From contig CAZUGT010000204.1 in NCBI GenBank assembly GCA_964620095.1, positions 1-64,000 on the forward strand: DNA of 64,000 nt, in the 5' to 3' direction. The position numbers were made by a program, and so were the translations under genes. The notes under the pieces are model-generated. The model was not told the DNA's origin. It made no database searches and saw nothing but the letters and a program-made list of their open reading frames with translations. The number at the start of each line of letters is the position of its first letter. Position 1 is the stretch's first letter. This document shows, piece after piece, positions 26,481 to 36,831 of the stretch. The stretch comes from JAJDXO01 sp964620095 (GTDB lineage: Bacteria; Pseudomonadota; Alphaproteobacteria; Rhodospirillales; UBA2165).

Positions 26481-27653
26481 GTGCCAAAAATTAAGACCAT
26501 CCGGACGAAATTGTATGAATGGACGGGGCCAACGGTTCCTCCCCAAGCCAACTTCTGTACCAATGCGTCGGACGCCTTATTTGAAACTGGCGATGCAATG
26601 GGGAGTTTTCGATTTCATCAGTGGTTGGTGTGTGAAGTAGAGGCGGATGATGGGACAATTGGCTATGGAAATGCTGCTCTTGCGCCCTGGCTCGTAAAAC
26701 CCGCCATCGATAGCTGTTTGGCCGAACTCGCGATCGGCGAAGACCCTTTTGACCACGTTTATATCTGGGAAAAGATGTATCGGCACAGTCTCGCCTGGGG
26801 CCGGAAGGGCGTGGGAATGACCGCAATAAGCGCCATCGACATTGGAATCTGGGATTTGATGGGCAAGATATTAGGCAAGCCCGTATTCAAGCTTCTCGGA
26901 GGCCGCACCAAGGATAAAATTCCCGTCTACTATTCCAAACTCTATTCGGATGAAATTCCCAAGATGCAGGCTGAAGCCCAGAGCGCTGTTGATGCGGGTC
27001 ACCATTCATTCAAATTGCGATTCGGATTTGGTCCCAAGGACGGTCCGCAGGGTATGGCGGAGAACCTAAAGCGGGTTGAAGCCGTCCGTGAAGTAATTGG
27101 GTATGAGCGCGACCTCATGCTTGAATGTTATATGGGGTGGAACCTCAATTACGCCAAGTTGATGATCCCGAAACTGTTAGAGTTTCAACCCCGATGGCTT
27201 GAGGAGCCGGTCATCGCCGACGACATCCATGGCTATGCGGAATTAAACCGGGGACCCATCCAAATTTCCGGCGGCGAGCATTCGTTTGGAATTATGGAAT
27301 TCCGCCAACTACTCGATTTCAAGGCGGTAAGCATCATCCAATACGACACGAACCGGGTTGGCGGCATTACCGCCGCACAAAAAATTAATGCGCTGGCGGA
27401 GGCCCACCAAGTGCCGGTCATACCCCATGCTGGTCAGATGCATAACTATCATCTGACGATGTCTAGCTTGAATTGCCCGATGTCCGAGTACTTCCCGATG
27501 TATGACATCGAAATTGGAAACGAACTCTTCTATTACATCTTTGATGGAGAGCCCGAGGCAGAGGAGGGGCATCTCAATCTTGATGATGAACGGCCCGGCC
27601 TCGGACTTACCCTTTCCGATCAATATCTCGCCGATTTTAAGGTTCACCAGTGA
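26481..27653 (+). CDS. Enolase-superfamily acid-sugar dehydratase (mandelate racemase group, L-rhamnonate-dehydratase-like)
   Basis: This 390-residue protein has the two-domain enolase layout. Metal-ligand positions are visible in LMLECYMGW (E), RWLEEPV (E) and ISGGEHSFG (E), and VPVIPHAGQMHNYH supplies the histidine used as base in L-rhamnonate-dehydratase-type enzymes. These remove water from a sugar acid to give a 2-keto-3-deoxy acid. The start is GTG 26481 with AAGG upstream. The stop overlaps the start of the aldolase gene by 4 bp (GTGA), which fits sequential steps: dehydration, then aldol cleavage. Confidence 0.85.
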   Translation: MPKIKTIRTKLYEWTGPTVPPQANFCTNASDALFETGDAMGSFRFHQWLVCEVEADDGTIGYGNAALAPWLVKPAIDSCLAELAIGEDPFDHVYIWEKMYRHSLAWGRKGVGMTAISAIDIGIWDLMGKILGKPVFKLLGGRTKDKIPVYYSKLYSDEIPKMQAEAQSAVDAGHHSFKLRFGFGPKDGPQGMAENLKRVEAVREVIGYERDLMLECYMGWNLNYAKLMIPKLLEFQPRWLEEPVIADDIHGYAELNRGPIQISGGEHSFGIMEFRQLLDFKAVSIIQYDTNRVGGITAAQKINALAEAHQVPVIPHAGQMHNYHLTMSSLNCPMSEYFPMYDIEIGNELFYYIFDGEPEAEEGHLNLDDERPGLGLTLSDQYLADFKVHQ

Positions 27654-28570
27654 GTAGCTGCACCAAATATTCAGGGATCTGGCCTGTCGCACCGACGCCG
27701 TTCAAAAACAGTGGCGAGGTAGACCTCGAGGGCATGAAACGGGTCCTCGACTGCATGGTCGAACAGGGGGTTGATGGGATCTGCATACTCGCCAATTTTT
27801 CGGAGCAATTCGTCCTATCGGACGAAGAGCGAGATTTGCTTACCCGGCTTTGCCTTGAGTATGTCGCTGGCCGGGTGTCGGTGATCGTAACAGTGAGCCA
27901 CTACTCGACGGACATAGTTGTTGCCCGGGCGAAGCAGGCCTTGGAGCTCGGGGCTTCCATGCTCATGCTCATGCCGCCCTATCACGGAGCATTGTTAAAG
28001 GGTACCCAGCAACAAACCTTCGCACAGTTTTCAGCCGTGTCGGAGATCGGCCTCCCAATCATGGTACAGGATGCCCCGATCTCCGGCGTCGAGTTGTCGG
28101 TGGATTTTCTGGGGCGAATGGCGCGGGAGATTGAGCAGGTTCGTTGCTTCAAGATCGAAAGCACTCAGGCGTCGTTGAAATTGCGGTCCTTGATCGCGTT
28201 AGCGGGCAATTTCATCGATGGACCATTCGACGGTGAAGAGGGGATAACCTTGCTCGCCGATCTCGACGCCGGCGCGACGGGAAGTATGACGTCGGTCCTT
28301 ATTCCGGAATTGATTAGACCTGCAATCCTATCCCACCTGTCAGGTGATCGGGCGCACGCAAAGGAAACCTATAACAGCTTGCTTCCCCTGATTAACCACG
28401 AGAATAGGCTATGCGGATTTCGTGGAGCGAAAGCGGCTCTCATGGAAGGCGGCGTGATTGAGTCTGACTTTTGCCGCCATCCTACGCCGCCACTTCATCC
28501 CGATGTTCGGGCCAGCTTGATAGAGATGGCGCAGGAGTTGGACGCAGTTGCAATAAGGTGGGGCAAGTGA
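27650..28570 (+). CDS. DapA-family (dihydrodipicolinate synthase-like) aldolase
   Basis: This 306-residue (beta/alpha)8 protein begins YSGIWPVAPTPF, the family start, and keeps the Schiff-base lysine at K168 (RCFKIEST). The GxxGE pocket motif of the family is changed to ANFSEQF, and the position of the usual catalytic tyrosine reads VQDAP. It therefore is not lysine-pathway DapA; by position in the operon it may cleave a 2-keto-3-deoxy sugar acid. It is translationally coupled at both ends: the GTG start overlaps the dehydratase stop, and its stop overlaps the regulator start (TGATG). Confidence 0.85.
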   Translation: MSSCTKYSGIWPVAPTPFKNSGEVDLEGMKRVLDCMVEQGVDGICILANFSEQFVLSDEERDLLTRLCLEYVAGRVSVIVTVSHYSTDIVVARAKQALELGASMLMLMPPYHGALLKGTQQQTFAQFSAVSEIGLPIMVQDAPISGVELSVDFLGRMAREIEQVRCFKIESTQASLKLRSLIALAGNFIDGPFDGEEGITLLADLDAGATGSMTSVLIPELIRPAILSHLSGDRAHAKETYNSLLPLINHENRLCGFRGAKAALMEGGVIESDFCRHPTPPLHPDVRASLIEMAQELDAVAIRWGK

Positions 28571-29307
28571 TGTCGAATAGGAGCCGCGAAAGTTCCAAGC
28601 TTGTTGACGATGTAAATTTTGTACCGATGGAGCGCCAAAGTTTGGCCGAGGAAGCCGCGGAGCAGTTGCGACGTTTGATCCTGCTAGGAACTCTGCCACC
28701 GGGTGACGCCGTTCCTGAACGGGAGTTGGCGGACCGTCTGGGGATTAGTCGCACGCCGATCCGGGAAGCAATTAGGCTCCTCACCATGGAAGGGTTGCTG
28801 GAGATTTCGCCCACCCGGCGGCCCCGCGTTGCAAATCCAACCTTTGAAGACATCGGTAAAACGATGATGGTGATGGCCGCAATTGAGCCGCTGGCTGGCG
28901 AGCAGGCCTGTCAACATGCGACCGACACAGAACTCTCACGAGTGGTTGAGTTTCACGAGAAGATGCTTGAGATTTCGGATGGCGGAGACCCCCTCGAATT
29001 TTTCGATCTCGATATGGCACTTCATCAGGCCATTGTCGCTGCAGCGCATAATAGCGTGTTGGAGGACACTCACCGACAGATTAACAGCATGCTTTGGCGC
29101 GCCCGTTTTATGTCATCTCGTCGTTTGCAACGCGCGCGGGCGCGAACGCTTGCTCAACACCAGGATATTGTCGACGGATTGCTGGCCCGAAATTCGGACG
29201 CGACGGCAATAGCGCTTCGCGGACATCTGGATACAGCGATGGTCAACATCTATGCATCTCAACAGGAGGATAAAATGGCTGAAGCACGTGACAATGATGG
29301 TACTTGA
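28570..29307 (+). CDS. GntR-family regulator (FCD/FadR type)
   Basis: This 245-residue protein has a winged-helix domain with ERELADRLGISRTPIREAIR and LTMEGLLEISPTR. It is followed by an all-helical FCD ligand domain (FDLDMALHQAIVAAAHN and LAQHQDIVDGLLARN, carrying the usual metal-site Asp and His). The start is ATG 28570, overlapping the aldolase stop; the longer frame from 28471 lies inside the aldolase gene. It probably represses both arms of this module by binding the two TGGTATACCA sites near 25.5 kb and is released by a sugar-acid intermediate (inference). Confidence 0.88.
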   Translation: MSNRSRESSKLVDDVNFVPMERQSLAEEAAEQLRRLILLGTLPPGDAVPERELADRLGISRTPIREAIRLLTMEGLLEISPTRRPRVANPTFEDIGKTMMVMAAIEPLAGEQACQHATDTELSRVVEFHEKMLEISDGGDPLEFFDLDMALHQAIVAAAHNSVLEDTHRQINSMLWRARFMSSRRLQRARARTLAQHQDIVDGLLARNSDATAIALRGHLDTAMVNIYASQQEDKMAEARDNDGT

Positions 29308-29334
29308 TCGGTCGGCTATCCCGACGAAGGTGAG

Positions 29335-30888
29335 ATGTGCCAGCGCGCAGGTATCCCCGTGAAAACGAAGTCTGTGACCATACGGCTCGGTGCAGGTGAC
29401 AACGTTGTTGTCGCCCGAACGGACTTGATCCCAGGCATGCCGATACCCGGGGAAGACGTTGTTCCAACTGGGATTGTTCCACGCGGGCACAAGATTGCCA
29501 CGACAGATATTGCCGAGGGAGACCCTGTATGGAAGTACAACCAGATTATTGGGTTCGCTAGCGGCAAGATCGCGGCTGGTGAGCACGTCCACACTCAAAA
29601 TCTCGAATTTGCCAATTTTGAGCGTGATCATGCTTTTTCGGTAGATTGCAACTCCACCGAGTTTGCTCCAGCTGACCAACAACGGACATTTGACGGTTAC
29701 TTACGCGATACCGGACGAGTTGGGACCCGCAACTACTTGGGAATACTGACTTCGGTTAACTGCTCCGCGACGGTCGCGCGACGTATTGCTGATCAGGTCA
29801 CCGACTCAGGACTACTCGACGACTGTCCAAATATCGACGGCATCGCTGCCTTTTGCCACAGCACAGGATGCGGGATGGCCGATTCTGGCGAAGGGTTTGA
29901 GAATTTACAGCGCACAATCACAGGCTATGCGCGGCACCCAAATTTTGGTGGTGTCCTGCTGATCGGCCTGGGCTGCGAGGTCAATCAAATTCCAAGACTT
30001 CTCAAGTCCGAAGGAATGGAGATTGGACGGTCGTTCCAACCGATGACCATCCAGGCCATGGGCGGAACACGGCGCACGATTGACGAAGGGGTCGAACGTA
30101 TCGAAGAGATGCTGAAAATAGCGGGCGAGGCGAAACGACAGACCGTTGCCGCGAGCGAGTTGACGGTTGCTTTGCAGTGTGGTGGTTCCGATTCCTATTC
30201 CGGCATTACGGCAAATCCGGCGTTGGGCGTCGCTGTTGATCTGCTCGTCGCCCAAGGCGGTACCGCAATTCTCTCAGAAACGCCTGAGATTTATGGCGCT
30301 GAACACCTACTAACTCGGCGGGCAGTTGACAAAAATGTCGGGAATAAACTGCTGGAAAGGATTCAATGGTGGGAGGACTACACGGCCCGTAATCATGGTT
30401 CAATGGACAACAATCCGTCTCCCGGGAATAAAGCCGGCGGGCTAACCACGATTCTTGAGAAATCACTGGGCGCGGCCGCTAAGGGCGGAACCACAAACCT
30501 CACTGGTGTCTACAAATACGCGGAGCCTGTGGACCGCAAGGGATTTGTCTTCATGGACAGTCCGGGATTTGATCCAACGGCCATCACCGGTCAAGTGGCA
30601 TCCGGTGCTAACTTGGTCGCCTTTACGACCGGTCGCGGATCGGTCTATGGCTGCAAACCTGCCCCGTCAATAAAGCTCGCGACAAATACTGAAATGTTCG
30701 CTCGGATGGATGAGGACATGGATGTCAATTGTGGCGTCATCGCGGATGGAAACAAATCTATCCAGCAGGTGGGTCAGGAAATATTTGACCTGATGTTGGA
30801 GGTCGCCAGCGGAAAGCCATCCAAGTCGGAGTCGCATGGCTTTGGCGATCTCGAATTCATACCGTGGCAAATTGGCGCTGTTATGTAA
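29335..30888 (+). CDS. UxaA-family dehydratase (altronate/galactarate dehydratase type)
   Basis: This 517-residue protein has an N-terminal SAF-like domain (VTIRLGAGDNVVVARTDLIPG) fused to the large UxaA domain. The latter has DGYLRDTGRVGTRNYLGIL, NIDGIAAFCHSTGCGM, LIGLGCEVNQI and ALQCGGSDSYSGITANPALG, the last being the usual metal/catalytic region with its cysteine. Members dehydrate aldaric or aldonic acids. The ATG at 29335 has AAGGTGAG upstream. Together with the enolase-type dehydratase and the aldolase it gives the module two dehydration routes. Confidence 0.9.
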   Translation: MCQRAGIPVKTKSVTIRLGAGDNVVVARTDLIPGMPIPGEDVVPTGIVPRGHKIATTDIAEGDPVWKYNQIIGFASGKIAAGEHVHTQNLEFANFERDHAFSVDCNSTEFAPADQQRTFDGYLRDTGRVGTRNYLGILTSVNCSATVARRIADQVTDSGLLDDCPNIDGIAAFCHSTGCGMADSGEGFENLQRTITGYARHPNFGGVLLIGLGCEVNQIPRLLKSEGMEIGRSFQPMTIQAMGGTRRTIDEGVERIEEMLKIAGEAKRQTVAASELTVALQCGGSDSYSGITANPALGVAVDLLVAQGGTAILSETPEIYGAEHLLTRRAVDKNVGNKLLERIQWWEDYTARNHGSMDNNPSPGNKAGGLTTILEKSLGAAAKGGTTNLTGVYKYAEPVDRKGFVFMDSPGFDPTAITGQVASGANLVAFTTGRGSVYGCKPAPSIKLATNTEMFARMDEDMDVNCGVIADGNKSIQQVGQEIFDLMLEVASGKPSKSESHGFGDLEFIPWQIGAVM

Positions 30889-30911
30889 GTCAACTCCGTT
30901 GTAAAGATTAG

Positions 30912-31067
30912 CAGCCGAACGCGCCTTCCGGCGAATCCTTCAAATTCTGTATCAAGCATGATCATCTCGCCTGAGAAAGGCACGGATTCAGGGACATCTT
31001 CGTCCATATGTTGTGTTGCCGAAGTGACGAAAACTGTCTTTATTTCAACGCCGCCAAAAGCTGGCAT
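30912..31067 (-). pseudogene. C-terminal remnant of an SMP-30/gluconolactonase-type protein
   Basis: The minus frame MPAFGGVEIKTVFVTSAT followed by PFSGEMIMLDTEFEGFAGR is the ending of SMP-30/LRE lactonases (PTFGG.DL.TL.VTSA ... PLAG.LF..). Everything upstream of this tail has been replaced by HipA sequence. A lactonase would fit the sugar-acid module next to it. Confidence 0.6.
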
Positions 31068-31100
31068 CGTAGGCTGAGATACCGCCTGTTGCGGCGCTCA

Positions 31101-31721
31101 GCAGCTCCTCGAGCGTCGCGGCTTGAGCGCGCCGCCGGCAGGGACGTGCTGCTGGTCGAGCGATTCGACCGCATAAGGAAGAAAGACGGCTGGACGCGGA
31201 AGGCGATGGTGTCGGCGCTGACGCTGTTCCTTCTCGATGAGATGATGGCGCGTTACGCCAGCTATGGAGCCCTCGCGGAGATTATCCGGCACCGCTTTAC
31301 CTCGCCGAAGGCGACGTTGCACGAGCTGTACGGACGGCTCGTGTTCAACGTCCTGTGCTGCAACACCGACGATCACGCCCGCAACCATGCGGGTTTCTGG
31401 GACGGCGAACACCTGACCCTGACGCCTGCCTATGACATTTGCCCGCAGATGCGCTCCGGCAATGTGGCCAACCAAGCGATGCTGATCGTCGGAGACAATC
31501 GGAGGAGCACGCTTGCGGCCTGCCTTGAGGCCGCGCCGAATTTCCAGCTCGGCGAGAAAGCGGCGAAAGACACCATCGCACGGCAGATAGGCACCGTCCG
31601 GGACGCATGGGACGACATTTGCGAGGAGGCCGCATTGACCGAAGTCGAAGGCAACCTGTTCGGCCAGCAGATCTTTCTGAACGACTATATCTTCGAAGGT
31701 ACGCCGGAGGGCCTGTGGTGA
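31101..31721 (+). pseudogene. HipA-like kinase, C-terminal part (N-terminally truncated)
   Basis: About 205 residues from AAGRDVLLVERFDRIRK to the stop match the C-terminal kinase domain of HipA-type toxins. Visible parts are KAMVSALTLF, ELYGRLVFNVLCCNTDDHARNH (catalytic loop with the active Asp), and LTLTPAYDICPQ (metal-binding Asp). The N-terminal half and any HipB antitoxin gene are missing. The frame is open from 31008, but the first 30 residues do not look like HipA. Probably inactive. Confidence 0.7.
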
Positions 31722-32058
31722 TAGAGACCCTGTCATGGCTGCAGCGGAATGTCCTGCAGTTCATTTTGGTGCTCTTCATCAACGCGCACCCAGTGTTTGG
31801 CGATCTGGATAGGGACTTGGCGAGGTCCCAAACAAATTGGGTGGGCTCATTGTTGTGCCTCGCTAGATAATCTGTCAGGGCTGCGCGGAATGTGGGGCTG
31901 GTGACCAAGTCGGCCAACGAGTTCAGGGAGGCTGGTTCAACTCCCTGCCGGCAGGCCGACATATTTCTTGATCAGGTCGTTGTTGCCGCCGGCGCCGACG
32001 ATGATCAGAGGTTCTCGGCTTCGTCGATGAGTTTGGCGGCGTCTCGGATTTGATCGGT
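31722..32058. other. Decayed mobile-element DNA
   Basis: No intact gene. On the minus strand 31911-31825 reads DLVTSPTFRAALTDYLARHN then EPTQFVW, which resembles the C-terminal region of IS630-type transposases (ALT.YL..HN..P..FVW). The rest is not recognisable. Confidence 0.4.
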
Positions 32059-32223
32059 GACCGACCCATCGAAATGGCCTTCGCTAAGCTAAAGGCCCTG
32101 CACAGAAAAGCCAAAGCATGCACCTATGAAGCCCTCTGGCGCGCTGTCGGCGACATCTGCGCCCTCTTCGATCCACAGGAGTGCAGGAACTACCTCAAAG
32201 ATGCAGTGTATGTTGCAGATTAA
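32059..32223 (+). pseudogene. IS630-family transposase C-terminal fragment
   Basis: The frame DRPIEMAFAKLKALHRKAKA then TYEALWRAVGDICALFDPQE and NYLKDAVYVAD-stop is the end of IS630/Tc1-type transposases (the N.IE..FA.LK motif with the last catalytic Glu). The first two catalytic residues and both inverted ends are missing. The stop is 12 bp from the end of the polyol operon. Confidence 0.8.
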
Positions 32224-32235
32224 ACATCCGAAGCT

Positions 32236-33330
32236 CTAACCGAACGTCCTGACCGGAATTTCCGAACCGTATTGGGCCACGCGTTCATCAAGCGCCGAGG
32301 TGGGAAGCAGGCCCTCCTGGGTATCGATGTACTCGATGACGGAACCGGCATTCAGCGTAGCCGCCTGCATGGCCACACCACTGTCTTCCCCATCCGCCAG
32401 ATACCGGCACAAGGTTGAAATGAAGGCGTCGCCCGCCCCGGCGGTCCCCATCAAGCGAACCGGCCGGGCGGGACAGAAATAGAGATGGTCTGCCGTCGCA
32501 AGGTACGAACCCTCGGTGCCGTCGGTTATGACGACGCTTTTCACGCCGAGGGATTGGACGGCTTGGAAAAACGTGTCGAGGCTCATTGTAAATCCGACGG
32601 ATTCCAGACCGATTTTGAGCAACCTCGGCAAGTCCGGGTCATCGTCAACGGCGCCGGCCGCGTCCGCGATTTCGGTATTTGCCGAAATCGCCGGGACGAG
32701 CGCCTCCGCCTCGATACGGTTTATGGCCAGCAGGTCGAGATATTTGAGGCTCCCCAGAAACGGGGCGGACCGGGATGTCAGCTGACGAATGCCCGGATTG
32801 GCCGACACGTACGCTCCCGAGCGGCTTGCGAGCTCGAGGATCTTGGGGAAACAATCCGCGGACTGGTTAGACAGGCTCGCGACGCAAACCAGATTCACGC
32901 CGTCGAACAGGGATGGCTGAATGTCCTTCGGTTCGAGCAGCGTGTTGGCGCCCCGTTGGGTGAAGATGGTCGGGTTCCTGTCGTGGGAGGAGGCCATTAC
33001 CGCCGTGCCCGTCGGCAATTCATCGGTGTAGAGAACGTGGTCGGTCGAAATTCCCTCCGCCGCCAAGCGCTCGAGAATGCTCGCGCCGTCTGCATCCCTG
33101 CCGACCTTGACCAGCGTCGAGGTCTCCACGCCCAACCGGGATAGCGAGACCGCCATATTGACCGCGCCGCCGCCGATGTGATTGCCGATGGAATGAGCTT
33201 CGATCTTTTTGCCCTGTTCGAGCAGCAGAAATGACGAGGTCGCATTGTGCATCGTCATGCGCTCGACATCGGAATCGCCGATCAGCGCTATGATATCCGC
33301 CATGGCTGAACCGATCGTAATCGCTCTCAC
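32236..33330 (-). CDS. PfkB-family sugar kinase (adenosine-kinase-like branch)
   Basis: This 364-residue protein has the first PfkB signature in HIGGGAVNMAVSLSRLG. The second signature with the catalytic Asp is in GTAGAGDAFISTLCR. It is longer than ribokinase (about 310), with an insertion before residue 250 (DDDPDLPRLLKIG). It phosphorylates a sugar or nucleoside with ATP. Its start overlaps the end of the other PfkB gene by 4 bp, so it is the last gene of the polyol operon. Why the operon needs two kinases is not evident. Confidence 0.88.
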   Translation of the reverse strand: MRAITIGSAMADIIALIGDSDVERMTMHNATSSFLLLEQGKKIEAHSIGNHIGGGAVNMAVSLSRLGVETSTLVKVGRDADGASILERLAAEGISTDHVLYTDELPTGTAVMASSHDRNPTIFTQRGANTLLEPKDIQPSLFDGVNLVCVASLSNQSADCFPKILELASRSGAYVSANPGIRQLTSRSAPFLGSLKYLDLLAINRIEAEALVPAISANTEIADAAGAVDDDPDLPRLLKIGLESVGFTMSLDTFFQAVQSLGVKSVVITDGTEGSYLATADHLYFCPARPVRLMGTAGAGDAFISTLCRYLADGEDSGVAMQAATLNAGSVIEYIDTQEGLLPTSALDERVAQYGSEIPVRTFG

Positions 33331-34277
33331 GGCCCCTCCCCGGCCAGTTTGAGGGCAACCTCTTGCTGCGACGGCAGATTTGCGCCGCGGCGTTGGCAGG
33401 TAAGTGCCGCCGCCGTCATCGCAAACTCGACCAATTGCTCCAACATCCGCGTGTCGAGTTGTTGTACCGCCGCCAGCGGGTCGCCATCAACGGAGAGCTT
33501 GGCCAACAGCGCCGCCTGGAAACTGTCCCCTGCTCCCACCGTATCAACGACATTGGTCGGCGGCGGCGCGATGCGAACGAAGTAGCCTCGGGACGTCCAG
33601 GCCGCCACGTGTTCTCCGCCCGCCGTGACGACAACCAGTTGAACCCCGGCCGACAACCACTCTTCGGCTTTCGAGTCCGCTGCGACACCCGGGTACAGTA
33701 TCGCCATGTCTTCGGCGCTGACCTTCAACAGTGTCGCCTTGGCGGCGTATTCGTCGACCCGTTCCCGCCAGACATCGAGATCGGGCTCGACGGTCGGCCG
33801 GACATTGGGATCGACGGATACAAAGCCGCCCTTGGTGCGCGTCAACAAGCTGGAGAGCGCATCCGCGACCGGTTTGACCACCAGGGAATAGGAGCCGAAG
33901 TGAAATCCTAAGACTTCGGAACCGATCTCGGGGATATCTTCGGGCGTTATGCTGCAATCCGCCGAGCCGAGTCCGTAAAAGACGTAGTTGGGCTGACCGC
34001 CGCCATCGACCCCGACAAGGCTGAGGGTCGTCCGATTACCCGACCGGATCAGATAGTCCGTCGAAACCCTTTCCTCCGCCAATATCCGGTGGAGACGCTC
34101 ACCCAGCAAATCTTCCGACAATCCCGTCAACAGCGCTGCGTTACCGCCCAAACGGGCGAGGCCAATCGCCACGTTGAACGGCGAGCCGCCGGGATGGGCG
34201 CGAAGTTCCATTGGGATGTCATCCGCCGCGCCGTTCACAAAGACATCGAACAACGCCTCGCCGCAACAGATGATCAT
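33327..34277 (-). CDS. PfkB-family kinase, fructokinase-like
   Basis: This 316-residue protein starts IICCGEALFDVF, typical of fructokinases. It has AHPGGSPFNVAIGLARLGG (substrate-binding signature) and VDTVGAGDSFQAALLAKL (ATP and catalytic signature with Asp). It would phosphorylate the keto-sugar formed by the polyol dehydrogenase encoded just upstream, with which it overlaps by 4 bp. Sorbitol or mannitol oxidation gives fructose, so fructokinase is the expected function. Confidence 0.88.
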   Translation of the reverse strand: MIICCGEALFDVFVNGAADDIPMELRAHPGGSPFNVAIGLARLGGNAALLTGLSEDLLGERLHRILAEERVSTDYLIRSGNRTTLSLVGVDGGGQPNYVFYGLGSADCSITPEDIPEIGSEVLGFHFGSYSLVVKPVADALSSLLTRTKGGFVSVDPNVRPTVEPDLDVWRERVDEYAAKATLLKVSAEDMAILYPGVAADSKAEEWLSAGVQLVVVTAGGEHVAAWTSRGYFVRIAPPPTNVVDTVGAGDSFQAALLAKLSVDGDPLAAVQQLDTRMLEQLVEFAMTAAALTCQRRGANLPSQQEVALKLAGEGP

Positions 34278-35773
34278 CCCGGATTTCCGCTGATGTATGC
34301 CTCGAGGGCGGCAACCGTGCCGTCGATTCGGATCGATTCAAGCGCACGCGTGAAGGCCGCCTCGAACTCGGGGTTATCCGAGAGCGCGCCAAATATCCCG
34401 GACATCCCGGTAAACGCCCGGGGATCTATTTCGGCGCGGCGGGCGTTTTCCACCAGGACCTCGCGTTCTTCATCCTCGATGTCGATGGGCGATCCGTCTT
34501 CGCGCCTGCCCTGGCAAACGCGGCACCACATGGCGATTTCAAGGGCCAGCCCGTCAATCGGTTCCCCGGCATCGAGCCGGCCGGCGATGGTCGGGAGAAT
34601 GAATTTCGGCTGCCGGTTCGAACCGTCCCGGCAAAGTCTGGGTACGGTGTCGCCGATCCGTGTGTTGGCAAACCGCTCCATCACCGAGGCAAGATAGGCA
34701 TGAAAATCAACGCCGAATATGGGTTCCAGTGTGGGGATTATCTCGGTCCGTTCGAGTTTGTCCAGATAGGCCCGGATCAGCGAGTCGCGCATCGCATCGT
34801 GAACGAAGTGGTAGCCCAGCAGCGCGCCAGCATAAGCAATAGCAGCGTGTCCCCCGTTGAGAATACGAATTTTCATCAACTCATAAGGCGCCACGTCGGT
34901 GGCAAATTCAACGCCGACCAGCTCGAGTGCCGGCCGGCCGGAGGGAAAGTCGTTCTCCAGCACCCATTGGCGGAACGGCTCGCAGACGACGGGAGAGGTA
35001 TCCACGATGTTGAATTCGTTGAGTACGATTTCCCGCTCCCGTTCACCCACAGCCGGCGTGATGCAATCGACCATGCCGTTCGGCGTCGCAACGTCCCGCG
35101 CCAGCCGGTCGAACTCATTCGACGCGGACACGGCGGCCAGCCCTCTGAGGCTTTGGGCCGTCACGTCGCCGTTGCGGGGAATATTGTCGCAGGAAACGAT
35201 GGTGAACGGCGGAAGGTTTCGATCGGCACGAAGCTTCAGTCCAGCGAGAAGTATCCCGAAAACGGTTCGTGGCCGGTGGGGGTTTTGCAGGTCATGAACG
35301 ATATCGGGATGTCCGGAATCGAACCCGCCCGACTTCGCGTCCATATAATATCCCCCCTCCGTAATTGTCATCGTGACAATCCGAATGTCGGGCCGGGCAA
35401 GGGCGTCGACAATGGCCCCACTACTGACGGGCAGGTAATCGACCATCGAACCGGTGATGGAAGCCTTGTATCCCGCCGGGTCCAGTTCGATGACAGTGGT
35501 GAGGCAGTCCTGAGCGAGGAGCCTTGTTCGAGTCCCGACGTCGCTCGGGCGGACACCGGCGCCGAGAATGGCCCAATCATGATCCAAACCCATGCCAAAC
35601 AGACGATCGAGATAGGTTGCCTGGTGGGCCCGGTGAAAGTTACCGACGCCGATATGCAGGATTCCCGGAGTCAGTTCCGCCCGGTCATACCTGGGCAAAG
35701 AAACCGATTCGCCCATCAAACTCAGCGACGCGTTATTGAGCGGGACCGGACGGGGTTGTACGAGAGTCGTCAC
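34274..35773 (-). CDS. Mannitol dehydrogenase family polyol dehydrogenase
   Basis: This 499-residue protein has the length of long-chain polyol dehydrogenases. It has LHIGVGNFHRAHQATYLD near residue 40 (dinucleotide part) and the catalytic pattern MKIRILNGGHAAIAYAGALL with K, N and H. It oxidises D-mannitol, sorbitol or arabinitol to the keto-sugar with NAD. It lies 40 bp after the ABC ATPase gene and overlaps the fructokinase, giving a complete import-oxidise-phosphorylate route. The exact polyol is not decidable. Confidence 0.9.
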   Translation of the reverse strand: MTTLVQPRPVPLNNASLSLMGESVSLPRYDRAELTPGILHIGVGNFHRAHQATYLDRLFGMGLDHDWAILGAGVRPSDVGTRTRLLAQDCLTTVIELDPAGYKASITGSMVDYLPVSSGAIVDALARPDIRIVTMTITEGGYYMDAKSGGFDSGHPDIVHDLQNPHRPRTVFGILLAGLKLRADRNLPPFTIVSCDNIPRNGDVTAQSLRGLAAVSASNEFDRLARDVATPNGMVDCITPAVGEREREIVLNEFNIVDTSPVVCEPFRQWVLENDFPSGRPALELVGVEFATDVAPYELMKIRILNGGHAAIAYAGALLGYHFVHDAMRDSLIRAYLDKLERTEIIPTLEPIFGVDFHAYLASVMERFANTRIGDTVPRLCRDGSNRQPKFILPTIAGRLDAGEPIDGLALEIAMWCRVCQGRREDGSPIDIEDEEREVLVENARRAEIDPRAFTGMSGIFGALSDNPEFEAAFTRALESIRIDGTVAALEAYISGNPG

Positions 35774-35813
35774 GGCCCAGCGCTCCCGCCCCGGTCAGCG
35801 GCACAACCCTCCA

Positions 35814-36821
<1,008 letters not shown>

Positions 36822-36831
36822 GATGTCCCCC

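Noticed and set aside
31008..31721. Functional HipA toxin
   Set aside because: The N-terminal half of the kinase and a HipB partner are missing, and the first 30 residues are unrelated.
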